Shown here: positions 1-8,579 of the stretch, piece by piece
Position numbering within the stretch: the first letter of the stretch is position 1
Layout of the letters: the number at the start of each line of letters is the position of its first letter
From: Streptomyces violaceoruber
GTDB taxonomy: Bacteria > Actinomycetota > Actinomycetes > Streptomycetales > Streptomycetaceae
DNA length: 64,000 nt
Reading direction: 5' to 3'
NCBI GenBank assembly: GCA_000720805.1
Contig: JODI01000012.1
Coordinates: forward strand, 62,001-126,000
Made by a program: the position numbers and the translations under genes
Notes under the pieces: model-generated
The model's input: the letters and a program-made list of their open reading frames with translations, nothing else
What the model was told of the DNA's origin: nothing
The model's database searches: none

Positions 1-772
1 GGTAGCTGGCGAGCAGCATCGTCACGGCGAGGACCGCCGCCGCGATGGCGACGAGCTTGAGCAGGAAGGCGTTCCTCGGCAGCACGTCCAGCAGGAACTC
101 CTGCTGACGCTTGCGGTCGCGGATCTCCTGGTAGATCACGGAGGCCAGCAGCACGAGGCCCAGCAGCAGCGTGAGGTTGTGGTAGTTGGTGTCCGGGCCG
201 ACCGCCGGCAGGAAGCCGTTGCCGAGCTTCTGCAGACCGTCCGGGAACGGGCCGAGGGTCTGGCCCTCCAGGAAGATCTCCGTCAGACCGCGGAAGAGCA
301 GCATGCCGGCCAGGGTCACGATGAACGACGGTATGCCGAAGTACGCGATCAGGTATCCCTGCACGGCACCGGCCGCCGCGCCCAGCAGCAGGCACAGCAC
401 CAGGGCGACCGGCCACGCCACATGGTGCTCGACCGTCAGTACGGCCGCCGTCGCGCCCACGAACGCCGTCAACGAGCCGACCGACAGGTCGATGTGACCG
501 GCGATGATCACCAGCATCATGCCGATCGCGAGGATCAGGATGTAGCTGTTCTGCAGCACCAGGTTGGAGACGTTGCGCGGCAGCAGCAGGTCGCCGCCGG
601 TCCACACCTGGAACAGGACCACGAGCAGGCCGAGGGCGATCAGCATGCCGTACTGGCGCATGTTGCGGCGCAGTCCGCCGAGCATCAGCTGCAGCAGACC
701 TTCGCCGGTGGCCGATCCGCTCTTGCCGGGCGGCGCGGGCGCCGGGGTCTTGGCGGTCACGTCGGTGCTCAT
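1..772 (-). CDS. mmsB: Monosaccharide ABC transporter permease, partial
   Basis: Membrane permease of a monosaccharide ABC importer (BPD_transp_2 family, MmsB/GguB/XylH type). The visible 257 codons are the N-terminal part; the 3' end lies left of the window. A Pro/Ala-rich cytoplasmic tail (residues 1-25) is followed by hydrophobic helices and the family segment GHIDLSVGS (residues 92-100). The ATG at 770-772 overlaps the TGA of the upstream ATPase gene in an ATGA, so the two are translationally coupled. Last visible gene of a dehydratase-dehydrogenase-importer operon. The sugar transported cannot be read from the sequence; the neighbouring sugar-acid dehydratase suggests a sugar feeding galactonate- or fuconate-type catabolism. 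Confidence 0.9.
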   Translation of the reverse strand, partial: MSTDVTAKTPAPAPPGKSGSATGEGLLQLMLGGLRRNMRQYGMLIALGLLVVLFQVWTGGDLLLPRNVSNLVLQNSYILILAIGMMLVIIAGHIDLSVGSLTAFVGATAAVLTVEHHVAWPVALVLCLLLGAAAGAVQGYLIAYFGIPSFIVTLAGMLLFRGLTEIFLEGQTLGPFPDGLQKLGNGFLPAVGPDTNYHNLTLLLGLVLLASVIYQEIRDRKRQQEFLLDVLPRNAFLLKLVAIAAAVLAVTMLLASY

Positions 773-2319
773 CGGGTTACCTCTTTGTCCTTCGTCATCT
801 GACGCATCAGTGCTTCCTGCGAGGCCTCGGCCCGCGAGAACTCACCCGTCAGCCGCCCGGCGGCCATGGTGTAGATGCGGTCGCACATACCGAGCAGCTC
901 CGGCAGCTCGGAGGAAATGAAGACGACCGCCTTGCCCTCGGCCGCCAGCTGGTCGATGACCGTGTAGATCTCGTACTTTGCGCCCACGTCGATGCCGCGG
1001 GTGGGCTCGTCCAGGATCAGCACGTCCGGACCAGCGAAGATCCACTTGCTGAGGACGACCTTCTGCTGGTTGCCCCCGGACAGCTTGCCCACCGGCTCGA
1101 AGACGGTCGGCGCCTTGATGTTCATGGACTTGCGGAAGCGTTCGGAGACCTTCCGCTCCTCGTGCTCGTCCACCACGCCCCGCTGGGCGACCTTGGCCAG
1201 GGCGGTCAGCGAGATGTTCCGGTTGATGTTGTCGATGAGGTTCAGGCCGTAGTGCTTGCGGTCCTCGGTGACGTACGCGATGCCGTGCTTGATCGCCTCC
1301 GCGACCGACTTCGTACGGATCTCCTTGCCGTCCTTGAGGACCGTGCCGCCCGCGTACCGGCCGTAGCTGCGCCCGAAGACGCTCATCGCGAGCTCCGTGC
1401 GGCCGGCGCCCATCAGGCCCGCGATGCCGACGATCTCCCCGCGCCGTACCTGGACGGACACGTCGTCGACCACCTTGCGCTGCTGGTCGATCGGGTGGAA
1501 CACGGTCCAGTCACGGATCTCCAGGGCCGGGGCCGCGTCCACCTCCGCCTCGTGCGGGGTGCGCTCGGGGAAGCGGTGGTCGAGGTCGCGGCCGACCATT
1601 CCGCTGATGATCCGGTCCTCGGTCGTCTCCTGCGCCTTCACGTCGAGCGTCTCGATGGAGCGCCCGTCGCGCAGGATCGTCACCGAGTCGGCGACCTTGC
1701 GGATCTCGTTCAGCTTGTGGGAGATGATGATCGAGGTGATGCCCTGCTTCTTCAACTCCAGGATGAGATCGAGGAGTTTGTCGCTGTCCTCGTCGTTGAG
1801 CGCCGCGGTCGGCTCATCCAGGATGAGCAGCTTCACCTTCTTGGAGAGCGCCTTGGCGATCTCCACGAGCTGCTGCTTGCCCACGCCGATGTCGGCGACG
1901 CGGGTCTCCGGGTGGTCGGTCAGACCGACCCGGCGCAGCAGCTCGGTGGCGTGCTTGAGCGTCTCGTTCCAGTTGATGAGCCCGCCCTTGGCGTGCTCGT
2001 TGCCGAGGAAGATGTTCTCCGCGAGGGAGAGGTACGGCACCAGAGCAAGCTCCTGGTGGATGATCACGATGCCGCGTTGCTCGCTCGCCCGGATGTCCTT
2101 GAACTCGCAGACGTCCGACTCGAAGAGGATCTCGCCCTCGTACGTGCCGTGCGGATGGACGCCGGAGAGCACCTTCATCAAGGTGGACTTTCCGGCGCCG
2201 TTCTCACCGCAGATGGCGTGGACCTCACCCTGGCGGACGGTCAGGGTGACGTCCGACAGCGCCTTGACTCCGGGAAAGGTCTTGACGATCGAGCGCATTT
2301 CCAGGACGGGTCCCGCCAT
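769..2319 (-). CDS. mmsA: Monosaccharide ABC transporter ATP-binding protein
   Basis: Duplicated ATPase that powers the monosaccharide importer, 516 aa, the usual length for MmsA/XylG/RbsA. The first half has Walker [10 protein letters not shown] and Walker [12 protein letters not shown], with a degenerate signature ([11 protein letters not shown]). The second half has a degenerate Walker A ([10 protein letters not shown]), a good signature [11 protein letters not shown] and Walker [13 protein letters not shown], the family pattern of one consensus and one degenerate site each. I chose the ATG at 2317-2319 (MAGPVLEM) because GGAAGG lies 7 nt upstream; a TTG five codons earlier has no ribosome site. 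Lies 32 nt after chvE and overlaps mmsB by 4 nt. Confidence 0.95.
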   Translation of the reverse strand: MAGPVLEMRSIVKTFPGVKALSDVTLTVRQGEVHAICGENGAGKSTLMKVLSGVHPHGTYEGEILFESDVCEFKDIRASEQRGIVIIHQELALVPYLSLAENIFLGNEHAKGGLINWNETLKHATELLRRVGLTDHPETRVADIGVGKQQLVEIAKALSKKVKLLILDEPTAALNDEDSDKLLDLILELKKQGITSIIISHKLNEIRKVADSVTILRDGRSIETLDVKAQETTEDRIISGMVGRDLDHRFPERTPHEAEVDAAPALEIRDWTVFHPIDQQRKVVDDVSVQVRRGEIVGIAGLMGAGRTELAMSVFGRSYGRYAGGTVLKDGKEIRTKSVAEAIKHGIAYVTEDRKHYGLNLIDNINRNISLTALAKVAQRGVVDEHEERKVSERFRKSMNIKAPTVFEPVGKLSGGNQQKVVLSKWIFAGPDVLILDEPTRGIDVGAKYEIYTVIDQLAAEGKAVVFISSELPELLGMCDRIYTMAAGRLTGEFSRAEASQEALMRQMTKDKEVTR

Positions 2320-2351
2320 GGTCGTGCCTTCCAATCCTAGTGTGCCGAGGC

Positions 2352-3458
2352 TTACTTGAGCTGGTCCGCCGTGTAGTAGCCGCCGTCGACCAGGACCTGC
2401 TTGTAGTTGGACTTGTCGACGCTCACCGGCTGCAGCAGGTAGGCCGGGACGACCTTGGTGCCGTTGTCGTAGCTCTTGGTGTCGTTGATCTCGGGCTTCT
2501 TGCCGTTGAGCGCGTCGTCCACCATGGTCGTGGCGACATCGGCGAGCTTGCGGAGGTCCTTGTAGACCGTCTGCGTCTGCTGGCCCGCGATGATCGACTT
2601 CACCGAGGCGAGCTCGGCGTCCTGGCCGGTGATGACCGGCAGCGGCTTGCTGGCGGTGCCGTAGCCGTCCGACTTCAGCGCGGCGATGATGCCGATGGAG
2701 ATGCCGTCGTACGGCGAGAGCACCGCGTCGACACGGCCGCTCGTGTACTTGGAGGTGAGGATGTCCTCCATGCGCTTCTGCGCGGTGGCGCCGTCCCAGC
2801 GCAGGGTGGTGGCCTGGGTGAGCTTGGACTGACCGGACTTGACGACGAGCTTCTTGCTGTCGATGTACGGCTGCAGGACGCTCATCGCGCCGTTGAAGAA
2901 GTACCGGGTGTTGTTGTCGTCGTTGGAACCGGCGAACAGCTCGATGTTGAACGGACCCTTGCCGCTCTTCAGGCCGAGCTTGTCGACGATGTAGCCGGCC
3001 TGCAGCTTGCCGACCTTCTCGTTGTCGAAGGACGCGTAGTAGTCGACGTTCTTCGAGCCGAGGATCAGGCGGTCGTAGGAGATCACCGGGATCTTGGCGT
3101 CGGCGGCCTGCTGCAGCACGTTGTTCAGCGACTTGTTGTCGATGGCCGCGATGATCAGGCCCTTGACGCCCTGGGTGATCAGGTTCTCGATCTGCGAGAC
3201 CTGCTGGTCGGGGTCGTCCTCGCCGTAGACGAGCTTGGTCTTGTAGCCCTTGGCCTGGAGGTCCTTGACGACGTTCTTGCCGTCCGAGATCCAGCGCTCG
3301 GAGGACTTGGTCGGCATCGCGATGCCGATGGTCCCGCCCTTGGCGCTGCCGGCCTTCTCCTCGCTGCCGCCCTCACTGTTCTGTCCACAGGCGGAAAGGG
3401 TGAGCGCGAGGGAGGCGGAGGCGGCTATGGCTGCCAGTGCGGCTCGACGAGTACGCAT
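2352..3458 (-). CDS. chvE: Sugar-binding lipoprotein, ChvE type
   Basis: Periplasmic-binding-type lipoprotein that captures sugar outside the membrane and delivers it to MmsAB. 368 aa. The signal peptide carries twin arginines (MRTRRAAL) and a lipobox LSAC with Cys24 as the lipid anchor. The mature part has the ChvE hallmarks [22 protein letters not shown] and SYDRLI. The start MRTRRA (ATG 3456-3458) is preferred over two upstream ATGs because AAGGA lies 8 nt before it. A close paralogue without transporter partners lies at 19363. ChvE itself binds several aldoses, so specificity is open. Confidence 0.93.
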   Translation of the reverse strand: MRTRRAALAAIAASASLALTLSACGQNSEGGSEEKAGSAKGGTIGIAMPTKSSERWISDGKNVVKDLQAKGYKTKLVYGEDDPDQQVSQIENLITQGVKGLIIAAIDNKSLNNVLQQAADAKIPVISYDRLILGSKNVDYYASFDNEKVGKLQAGYIVDKLGLKSGKGPFNIELFAGSNDDNNTRYFFNGAMSVLQPYIDSKKLVVKSGQSKLTQATTLRWDGATAQKRMEDILTSKYTSGRVDAVLSPYDGISIGIIAALKSDGYGTASKPLPVITGQDAELASVKSIIAGQQTQTVYKDLRKLADVATTMVDDALNGKKPEINDTKSYDNGTKVVPAYLLQPVSVDKSNYKQVLVDGGYYTADQLK

Positions 3459-3602
3459 GATCATCATCCTTGATGTCGGGACGGGCTCGGTCTGGCGGTG
3501 CGGGCCGCAGGCGTGGCGCCGTTGGAACTGAGACCGAGGAACAGGGTGTGTCGGATTGTGTGCGGCTGCGTCGCCTTTTGTGAAGGGGGATTGTCCGGAA
3601 CG

Positions 3603-4571
3603 TTATGAGGGCGTTTCGAATCGACGCAGATCACCGGGCAGCCGCGAGCCGAGCGGCGCCATGTCGCCGTCCACTCCGTGCCGTGCGAGCAGGTCCAGGG
3701 CGAGCCGCCCGCGCCGCACCCGTTCCCGGGCGCTGTTCAGGGTCAGATCGCGCAGGTGGTGCCCGTACGGGTAGATCCCCGGTGCCTTGGACAGGCCGAA
3801 CTTCAGGTAGATCGGCGCGCCGCGCCGGATCAGCTCGGCGACCTCGTACATCCGCACATAACCGCCGAGATCGTCGGGTGCCTCGATGTACATGTCCATC
3901 GGGGCGCCCGACACCCGCCGGATCTCGGTGAGATGATCGAGCGTCAGGTCGCTGGGCACGTTGACGGAGTCGGCGCCCAGGTTCTCGTAGACCGCGTACG
4001 CGGCCGGGTTGACGGGCCCGATGAGGGCGCTCACCTTGAGGGTCGTGTCGGCCGGGATGATGCCGGCCTGCCGCGCCCGGTGCAGCGTCCACAGCACGCC
4101 CTCGTCGGCGACGAGGAGGCACTTGACGCCCAGCTCCGTGGCCCGGACGGCGTCCTCGACACAGCCGGCCACCGCGTCGTGGCCGCGTGCCCGCAGGCCC
4201 CCGCCGCGCGAGTCGGTCCGGGTCGAGCCGCCGATGTCCCAGGTGCCGCGAGGGCCGGTGAACAGGCAGAGCTCGATGTCACGCTCCGCGGTGGCCTCGA
4301 CCATCTCGGTGATCTCGGCGTCGGTGAGCATCCACACGCCGCTGCCCTGGCTGATCCGGTGGATGGGCACATCCAGGCGCGAGGACTCCTTGAGGACGAC
4401 GGCCAGCGCCTCGGGACCCTCACAGGAGGGGACCTCGGTGCGCCAGCGGCCGCCCTCGGGGAAGGTGTGCGGTGAGGCGTCGGCGGGATCGAGGGCGGGC
4501 GCACCCAGGCCGAGGGCGGTGAGCGCCTGCTCACCGGGCCTACGGGCTGCCGTGGTGGAAGCGTCGTTCAC
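3603..4571 (-). CDS. Uncharacterised enzyme of the sugar-acid operon, TIM-barrel-like
   Basis: 322 aa, not confidently assigned. Alternating hydrophobic strands and helices look like a TIM barrel. Conserved-looking polar segments are QGSGVWMLTD, LFTGPRGTWDIGG, NVPSDLTLDHL, MDMYIEAPDDLGG and YLKFGLSKAPGIYPYG. I do not see the cysteine signature of classical U32 peptidases, although homologues may carry that label. GTG start at 4569-4571 with AAAGGA 7 nt upstream. It sits between the alcohol dehydrogenase (181-nt gap) and chvE (144-nt gap) on the same strand, so a step in sugar-acid breakdown, such as an aldolase, is an inference from position only. Confidence 0.8.
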   Translation of the reverse strand: MNDASTTAARRPGEQALTALGLGAPALDPADASPHTFPEGGRWRTEVPSCEGPEALAVVLKESSRLDVPIHRISQGSGVWMLTDAEITEMVEATAERDIELCLFTGPRGTWDIGGSTRTDSRGGGLRARGHDAVAGCVEDAVRATELGVKCLLVADEGVLWTLHRARQAGIIPADTTLKVSALIGPVNPAAYAVYENLGADSVNVPSDLTLDHLTEIRRVSGAPMDMYIEAPDDLGGYVRMYEVAELIRRGAPIYLKFGLSKAPGIYPYGHHLRDLTLNSARERVRRGRLALDLLARHGVDGDMAPLGSRLPGDLRRFETPS

Positions 4572-4752
4572 AAGTTGTCCTTTGTGTTCGGTATGTCGGA
4601 CGGAGTTCGCGGCTCGGGAAACGGAAGGACGTGGGGGTGCGCCCGGACGGGTGGGGGAGGCGGGGGACACCGGGACGGAGCGGAAGACGGGGTGGAGACA
4701 TGGTGGTACGCCGGTCCGGGGGCCGTCAGGTAACCCCCGGACCGACGTACGT

Positions 4753-5763
4753 CTAGGGGCGCAGCAGCACCTTTCCGACCTTCGGGTCACCGGACCCGAC
4801 CAGCTCGATGGCCTGCGGGAACTCGGCCAGCGGCAGCTCGTGCGTGACCAGCGGCAGCGGATCGAGCAGTCCGGCCCCGAACACCCGCACGGTGTGCGCC
4901 CAGGCGTCCGGCGGCGCCCCGAAGACGGAGTGCACCTCCAGCTGCCGTACGACCAGGTCGGTCGGGTCGAGACCCTCGGCGCCCGGCGCGGGGATGCCTG
5001 TCAGGACCAGGCGTCCGCCGCGCCTGAGCAGGGAGGCCGCGGTGCGCGCGGCGGACGCGGACCCGGCGGTCTCGATGACGACGTCGAAGTCGTCGGGGAG
5101 CGGCTGGTCCTTCGTACGGAAGTCGCTCGCCCCGAACCGCCGCGACAGTGCCTCCCGGTCGCCCCGGGTGCCCACCACCAGCAGCTCGGCCGGGGAGCCG
5201 GCCTTCAGGAACTGCACGGCGAACATGCCCAGCGTGCCGGTGCCGACCACGGCCACCCGCTCGCCCGGCAGCGCGTTCGCCTTGATCGCGGCGGCCGCGA
5301 TGCACGCGGCGGGCTCCAGCAGGGCCGCCGCCGTCAGATCGGCGTCCTCCGGCAGGACGTGCAGGAGACGCGCCGGGAGGGTGAGCGTGGTCGCCATCGC
5401 ACCCGGCTGGGTGAACCCGGTCTCCTCGTACCCCGCCGTGCACAGCGTCGTCTCGCCCGCGTGGCAGCGGTCGCACACCTGGCAGTTGCGGAAGCCCTCC
5501 CCGACGACCTTGCGCCCGACCAGGGAGGCGGGCACCCCGGAGCCGACGGCCTCGACCGTCCCGGACCACTCGTGCCCGGGGGTCAGCGGGTAACGCACGT
5601 ACCCCTCGGGCCGGTTGCCCTGGTACACCTCGCGGTCGCTGCCGCAGATGCCGACGGCGTGCACGCGCACCAGGGCCTCGCCGGCCTCCGGCTGCCGGGG
5701 CGCGTGCCCGGTGAGCCGGTGCTCACCGGGGGCCTCGATGACGACGGCGGCGGAAGCGGTCAC
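4753..5763 (-). CDS. Zinc-dependent alcohol/sugar dehydrogenase (MDR family)
   Basis: Medium-chain NAD(P)-dependent dehydrogenase that probably oxidises a sugar, polyol or sugar acid. 336 aa. Catalytic zinc ligands are Cys40 (GICGSD) and the GHE motif at His64-Glu65. The structural zinc lobe has Cys94, 97, 100 and 108 (CQVCDRCHAGETTLC). The Rossmann motif GTGTLG is near residue 174. The GTG start at 5761-5763 overlaps the TGA of the dehydratase gene (GTGA), so the two are coupled. L-threonine, sorbitol or galactitol dehydrogenases have the same fold; substrate is inferred only from the operon. Confidence 0.9.
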   Translation of the reverse strand: MTASAAVVIEAPGEHRLTGHAPRQPEAGEALVRVHAVGICGSDREVYQGNRPEGYVRYPLTPGHEWSGTVEAVGSGVPASLVGRKVVGEGFRNCQVCDRCHAGETTLCTAGYEETGFTQPGAMATTLTLPARLLHVLPEDADLTAAALLEPAACIAAAAIKANALPGERVAVVGTGTLGMFAVQFLKAGSPAELLVVGTRGDREALSRRFGASDFRTKDQPLPDDFDVVIETAGSASAARTAASLLRRGGRLVLTGIPAPGAEGLDPTDLVVRQLEVHSVFGAPPDAWAHTVRVFGAGLLDPLPLVTHELPLAEFPQAIELVGSGDPKVGKVLLRP

Positions 5764-6917
5764 TTCTTGGCCTTCGGCTTGCGCTGCTCCCAGCCCTCGG
5801 CCCACAGGTCGAAGCGGGCCTGCTGCTGCGGGAACTCGGCGGCGGCGTCGGTGTCCAGCTCGACACCGAGACCGGGCTTGTCGGACAGGTGGAAGTACCC
5901 GTCGATCACCTCGGGCGCCCCCTTGACGACCTTCTTGATCTCCGCGTCCGCGAAGTCGTTGAAGTGCTCCAGGATCTTGAAGTTCGGCGAGGTGAAGCCG
6001 ACCTGGAGGGAGGCGGCGGTGAGCACCGGGCCGCCGACGTTGTGCGGGGCCACCAGCATGTAGTGCGTCTCGGCGGTCGCGGCCAGCTTCCTGGTCTCCC
6101 AGATGCCGCCGATGTGACCGACGTCCGGCTGGATGATGTCGACGGCCTGGCTCTCGAACAGCTCGCGGAACTCGATGCGATCGTGAATCCGCTCACCGGT
6201 CGCGACCGGGATGTCCACCTTGGCGGCGACCTTCTCCAGCGCCTTGAGGTTCTCCGGCGGAACGGGCTCCTCCAGCCAGGCGGGCTTGAAGGGAGCGAGG
6301 TCCTTGGCCAGCCGGACGGCGGTGGCGGGGGAGAAGCGGCCGTGCATCTCCAGCATCAGCTCGGCGTCCGGGCCGATCGCGTCCCGCACGGCCTCGATCA
6401 GCGAGACGGCGTACAGGCTCTGCTGGTGGTCGAGCTCGAAGTGCCCGGTGCCGAAGGGGTCGATCTTGAGCGCCTTGTACCCGCGCTCCATCACGCCCTG
6501 CGCGGCCTTGTGGTAGGCCTCCGGGGTCCGCTCGGTGGTGTACCAGCCGTTGGCGTACGCCTTCACCTTGTCGGTGACCTTGCCGCCCAGCAGCTGCCAC
6601 ACCGGCACGCCGAGGGCCTTGCCCTTGATGTCCCAGCAGGCCATCTCGATGACGGCGATCCCGGACATCACGATCTCGCCGGCCCGCCCGTAGTCGCCGT
6701 ACTTCATACGGCGCGTCAGGTCTTCCAGGGCGAAGGGGTCGGAGCCCAGAATGTGATTGGTCTCGGCCTCCCGCAGATAGCCGATCAGCGCGTCGGTGTG
6801 GCCCAGCATGCGGGTCTCTCCGACACCCGTGATGCCCTCGTCGGTGTGCACCTGGACGTAGGTCAGGTTGCGCCACGGCGTACCGACCACGTGCGTGCTG
6901 ATTCCGGTGATGCGCAC
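5760..6917 (-). CDS. Sugar-acid dehydratase, enolase superfamily (galactonate dehydratase-like)
   Basis: Mandelate-racemase/muconate-lactonizing-type enzyme that removes water from an aldonate to give a 2-keto-3-deoxy acid. 385 aa. Visible active-site pattern: Lys151-x-Asp153 (KALKID), metal ligands Glu190 (LMLEMHG), Glu216/217 (WLEEP) and Glu242 (TGER), and the DVGH and APHNVGG motifs with His268 and His292. GTG start at 6915-6917 with AAGGG 8 nt upstream. First gene of a probable six-gene minus-strand operon ending in the ChvE-MmsAB importer. D-galactonate or a related acid is the likely substrate, but aldarate lactone isomerases are also in this family. Confidence 0.88.
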   Translation of the reverse strand: MRITGISTHVVGTPWRNLTYVQVHTDEGITGVGETRMLGHTDALIGYLREAETNHILGSDPFALEDLTRRMKYGDYGRAGEIVMSGIAVIEMACWDIKGKALGVPVWQLLGGKVTDKVKAYANGWYTTERTPEAYHKAAQGVMERGYKALKIDPFGTGHFELDHQQSLYAVSLIEAVRDAIGPDAELMLEMHGRFSPATAVRLAKDLAPFKPAWLEEPVPPENLKALEKVAAKVDIPVATGERIHDRIEFRELFESQAVDIIQPDVGHIGGIWETRKLAATAETHYMLVAPHNVGGPVLTAASLQVGFTSPNFKILEHFNDFADAEIKKVVKGAPEVIDGYFHLSDKPGLGVELDTDAAAEFPQQQARFDLWAEGWEQRKPKAKK

Positions 6918-6933
6918 GGAAGTAACCCTTCGG

Positions 6934-6958
6934 ATGTTCGAGATTTCGTCACATGTTC
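6934..6958 (-). promoter_or_regulatory. Putative operator shared with the 19147 site
   Basis: On the minus strand this reads GAACATGTGACGAAATCTCG followed by AACAT, ending 17 nt before the dehydratase start. It matches 23 of 25 bases with the element at 19147-19171 in front of the second chvE-like gene. TCGAACAT occurs here twice, 19 bp apart. It lies just downstream of the -10 box, a place typical of repressor sites. A weaker inverted relative (TCGAACGTGTAACGA) lies upstream at 7007-7021. The regulator is not in the window. Confidence 0.6.
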
Positions 6959-6972
6959 GAAATGCTGGCCAG

Positions 6973-7002
6973 ACAGTAAGGACCACGCGAGCGGGGTGTC
7001 AA
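6973..7002 (-). promoter_or_regulatory. Promoter of the sugar-acid operon
   Basis: Minus-strand -35 TTGACA (6997-7002), 18-bp spacer and -10 TACTGT (6973-6978), close to the vegetative consensus. The expected RNA start is just before the 25-bp element at 6934-6958, so transcription of dehydratase, dehydrogenase, unknown enzyme and importer would be controlled there. Confidence 0.65.
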
Positions 7003-7170
7003 TGGGTCGAACGTGTAACGACTTCGGCTTTCGGCGGCCTTTCCAGGAGTCGGAAGTCGGCGGTGTGTGACAGGTCACTCGAGTCACCGCACAGTATGGC
7101 CGGTTTCCCACACAACATTCACAGGCGGGCCTGGGAACGTGACGGTCCGGGTCCTTAGTCTTCCCGCGTC

Positions 7171-8043
7171 ATGGACTACTGCCACCCGTGCCGAAGGCAC
7201 CTCAACGGCGCCCTCACCTGCCCGGGGTGCGGCGCACCTGCGGAACAGCCCCCCGCGTATCCGCCCGCCACGTACGAGCCGGAGCACCACGCGCGGGACG
7301 CGTCGGCGCACGAGGCGCCCGGCCACTCGGACGATCGAGGCGTCAACGATGTTCGGGGCGGTGATGGCGGTGATGGCGGTCATGGCGTTCAAGGCCGTCA
7401 TGACGAGCGAGGTGGTCATGACGGCCACGCCGCCGAGGGCGGCGAGCCCCAGGGTCGAGCCGCGCGCCGCCGTGAGCAGGGCCTGGGTGGCCGGAGGGGC
7501 TCCGGAGGCACGGCTGCCGCACCCGGCGAGAGTCGTCGCGACCGCAAAGCCTCGGCCCACCGGCGGCGCCGCAGACGCGTGTTGCTGATCACCGTCGGCT
7601 TCGCCCTGGCGGCCGGCGGCCTGAGCCTGGCCGAACTCGGCGTGGACGCGCCAGGGTTCTCGTCCCCCCGCGACCCCGCCGTGGCCGGGGGAGAGTCGTC
7701 CGAGGTCGACGGGTCTGCGTCGGAGCCGAGCGCGTCCGCGCGGCCGCTGGACAACGGGGCGGAGGAGGTTGGGGACAGGTCCTCCGCCTCCTCGAGCCCG
7801 TCCGCCTCCCCGAGCCCGTCCGCCTCCCCGTCGGCATCGGAGTCCGCGAAGGGTGACGAGGCCACCCCCACCCCGGGCGAGGTGGCCACGTCGGCCACCC
7901 GCCCCGGCTCCTCCGGGTCGACCTCCGGACCGACGACCCCGTCGGACTCGGACCCGGACTCCACTCCGACCGCCGGCCCGCCCGCCTCCCCGAAGCCGTC
8001 GCCGTCGGAAACGTGCACGCGCTTCCTGTGGTGGTGCTCGTAG
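7171..8043 (+). CDS. Zinc-ribbon membrane protein of SCO2400 type
   Basis: 290 aa, function unknown. The N-terminus has a zinc-ribbon-like pair of CxxC motifs (Cys4, Cys7, Cys17, Cys20; MDYCHPC and CPGC). Then come a His/Asp/Gly-rich low-complexity stretch, a basic run RRRRRRV and one membrane helix (about residues 133-152). The outer part is Ser/Pro/Glu/Asp-rich and ends WWCS. The layout suggests a cytoplasmic zinc ribbon linked through one helix to a disordered extracellular tail. A TAGTCT box 9 nt before the ATG may give a very short leader. The stop codon lies inside a 23-bp tandem duplication (8028-8072). I recall a family named after S. coelicolor SCO2400 with this start. Confidence 0.8.
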   Translation: MDYCHPCRRHLNGALTCPGCGAPAEQPPAYPPATYEPEHHARDASAHEAPGHSDDRGVNDVRGGDGGDGGHGVQGRHDERGGHDGHAAEGGEPQGRAARRREQGLGGRRGSGGTAAAPGESRRDRKASAHRRRRRRVLLITVGFALAAGGLSLAELGVDAPGFSSPRDPAVAGGESSEVDGSASEPSASARPLDNGAEEVGDRSSASSSPSASPSPSASPSASESAKGDEATPTPGEVATSATRPGSSGSTSGPTTPSDSDPDSTPTAGPPASPKPSPSETCTRFLWWCS

Positions 8044-8072
8044 CGCTCCGGTGGTGGTGCTCGTAGCGCTCC
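8028..8072 (+). repeat. Tandem repeat spanning a stop codon
   Basis: Two copies of a 22-bp sequence beginning GTGGTGGTGCTCGTAGCGCT, at 8028-8049 and 8051-8072, with period 23. The first copy contains the TAG stop of the upstream gene. Confidence 0.85.
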
Positions 8073-8579
8073 ACACGCGCGGACCGCTCCGCGTCCGAGC
8101 CCGCCGGGCGTGCGTCCTGTGAGCCGTTGAGCGGATGGCGGCCCGTTGGACGGCCGTCCAGGACGGCACGGCCGACGTCCTGATATGCCCGAACATCGGC
8201 CGGCCTGGGCCCCGGTTCGGCGCCTTCCCGCCGTACAGGCCGTTGTCGAGTCGCCGCTCGGTGCGCGCCTCGGTCGGTCCCACGCCTCTGATCAGGGGAG
8301 ATGCGTTACGGCCGCAGGTGCGTTACGGAACCGTGACGAGCTTCCGCTGCAGCCCCCTTGACCGCGATGAATTGTTAGCGCTCACAATGACCTCCGCATT
8401 CACCAGTCAACGTCCGACGCGAACACGGGGGTTGTGAGCGTCGTGCCCTTCATGCCCCAACCCCTTTTTTCTCCCCGTGCTGTCGGACTCGCCGGACTCC
8501 CGGCGTGCAGCCGGCGGCGCGGGATCAGTCATCCGCATCACACGACTTATCGGCAGACGAGCGCCAAGGAGGTGCGGCC
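8044..8579. other. Intergenic region upstream of the LacI gene
   Basis: 536 bases without a convincing gene. It holds the second copy of the stop-codon repeat, a GGACGGCCGTCC palindrome near 8147-8158, the LacI-type operator and promoter at 8358-8388, and a run of T bases near 8465-8471. Short open frames here lack ribosome sites. Confidence 0.6.
8358..8388 (+). promoter_or_regulatory. Promoter with LacI-type operator
   Basis: ATTGTTAGCGCTCACAAT (8371-8388) is a palindrome with 8 of 9 matched base pairs around the central GCGC, the classic form of LacI/GalR operators. It overlaps a possible -35 TTGACC (8358-8363) and -10 CACAAT (8383-8388), spacer 19. Binding by the LacI protein encoded 190 nt downstream would give autoregulation; this is inference. 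Confidence 0.6.

Noticed and set aside
2340..3473. 377-codon plus-strand frame opposite chvE
   Set aside because: Shadow of chvE: repetitive V/L/D/G/R composition, no motif, no initiation signal.
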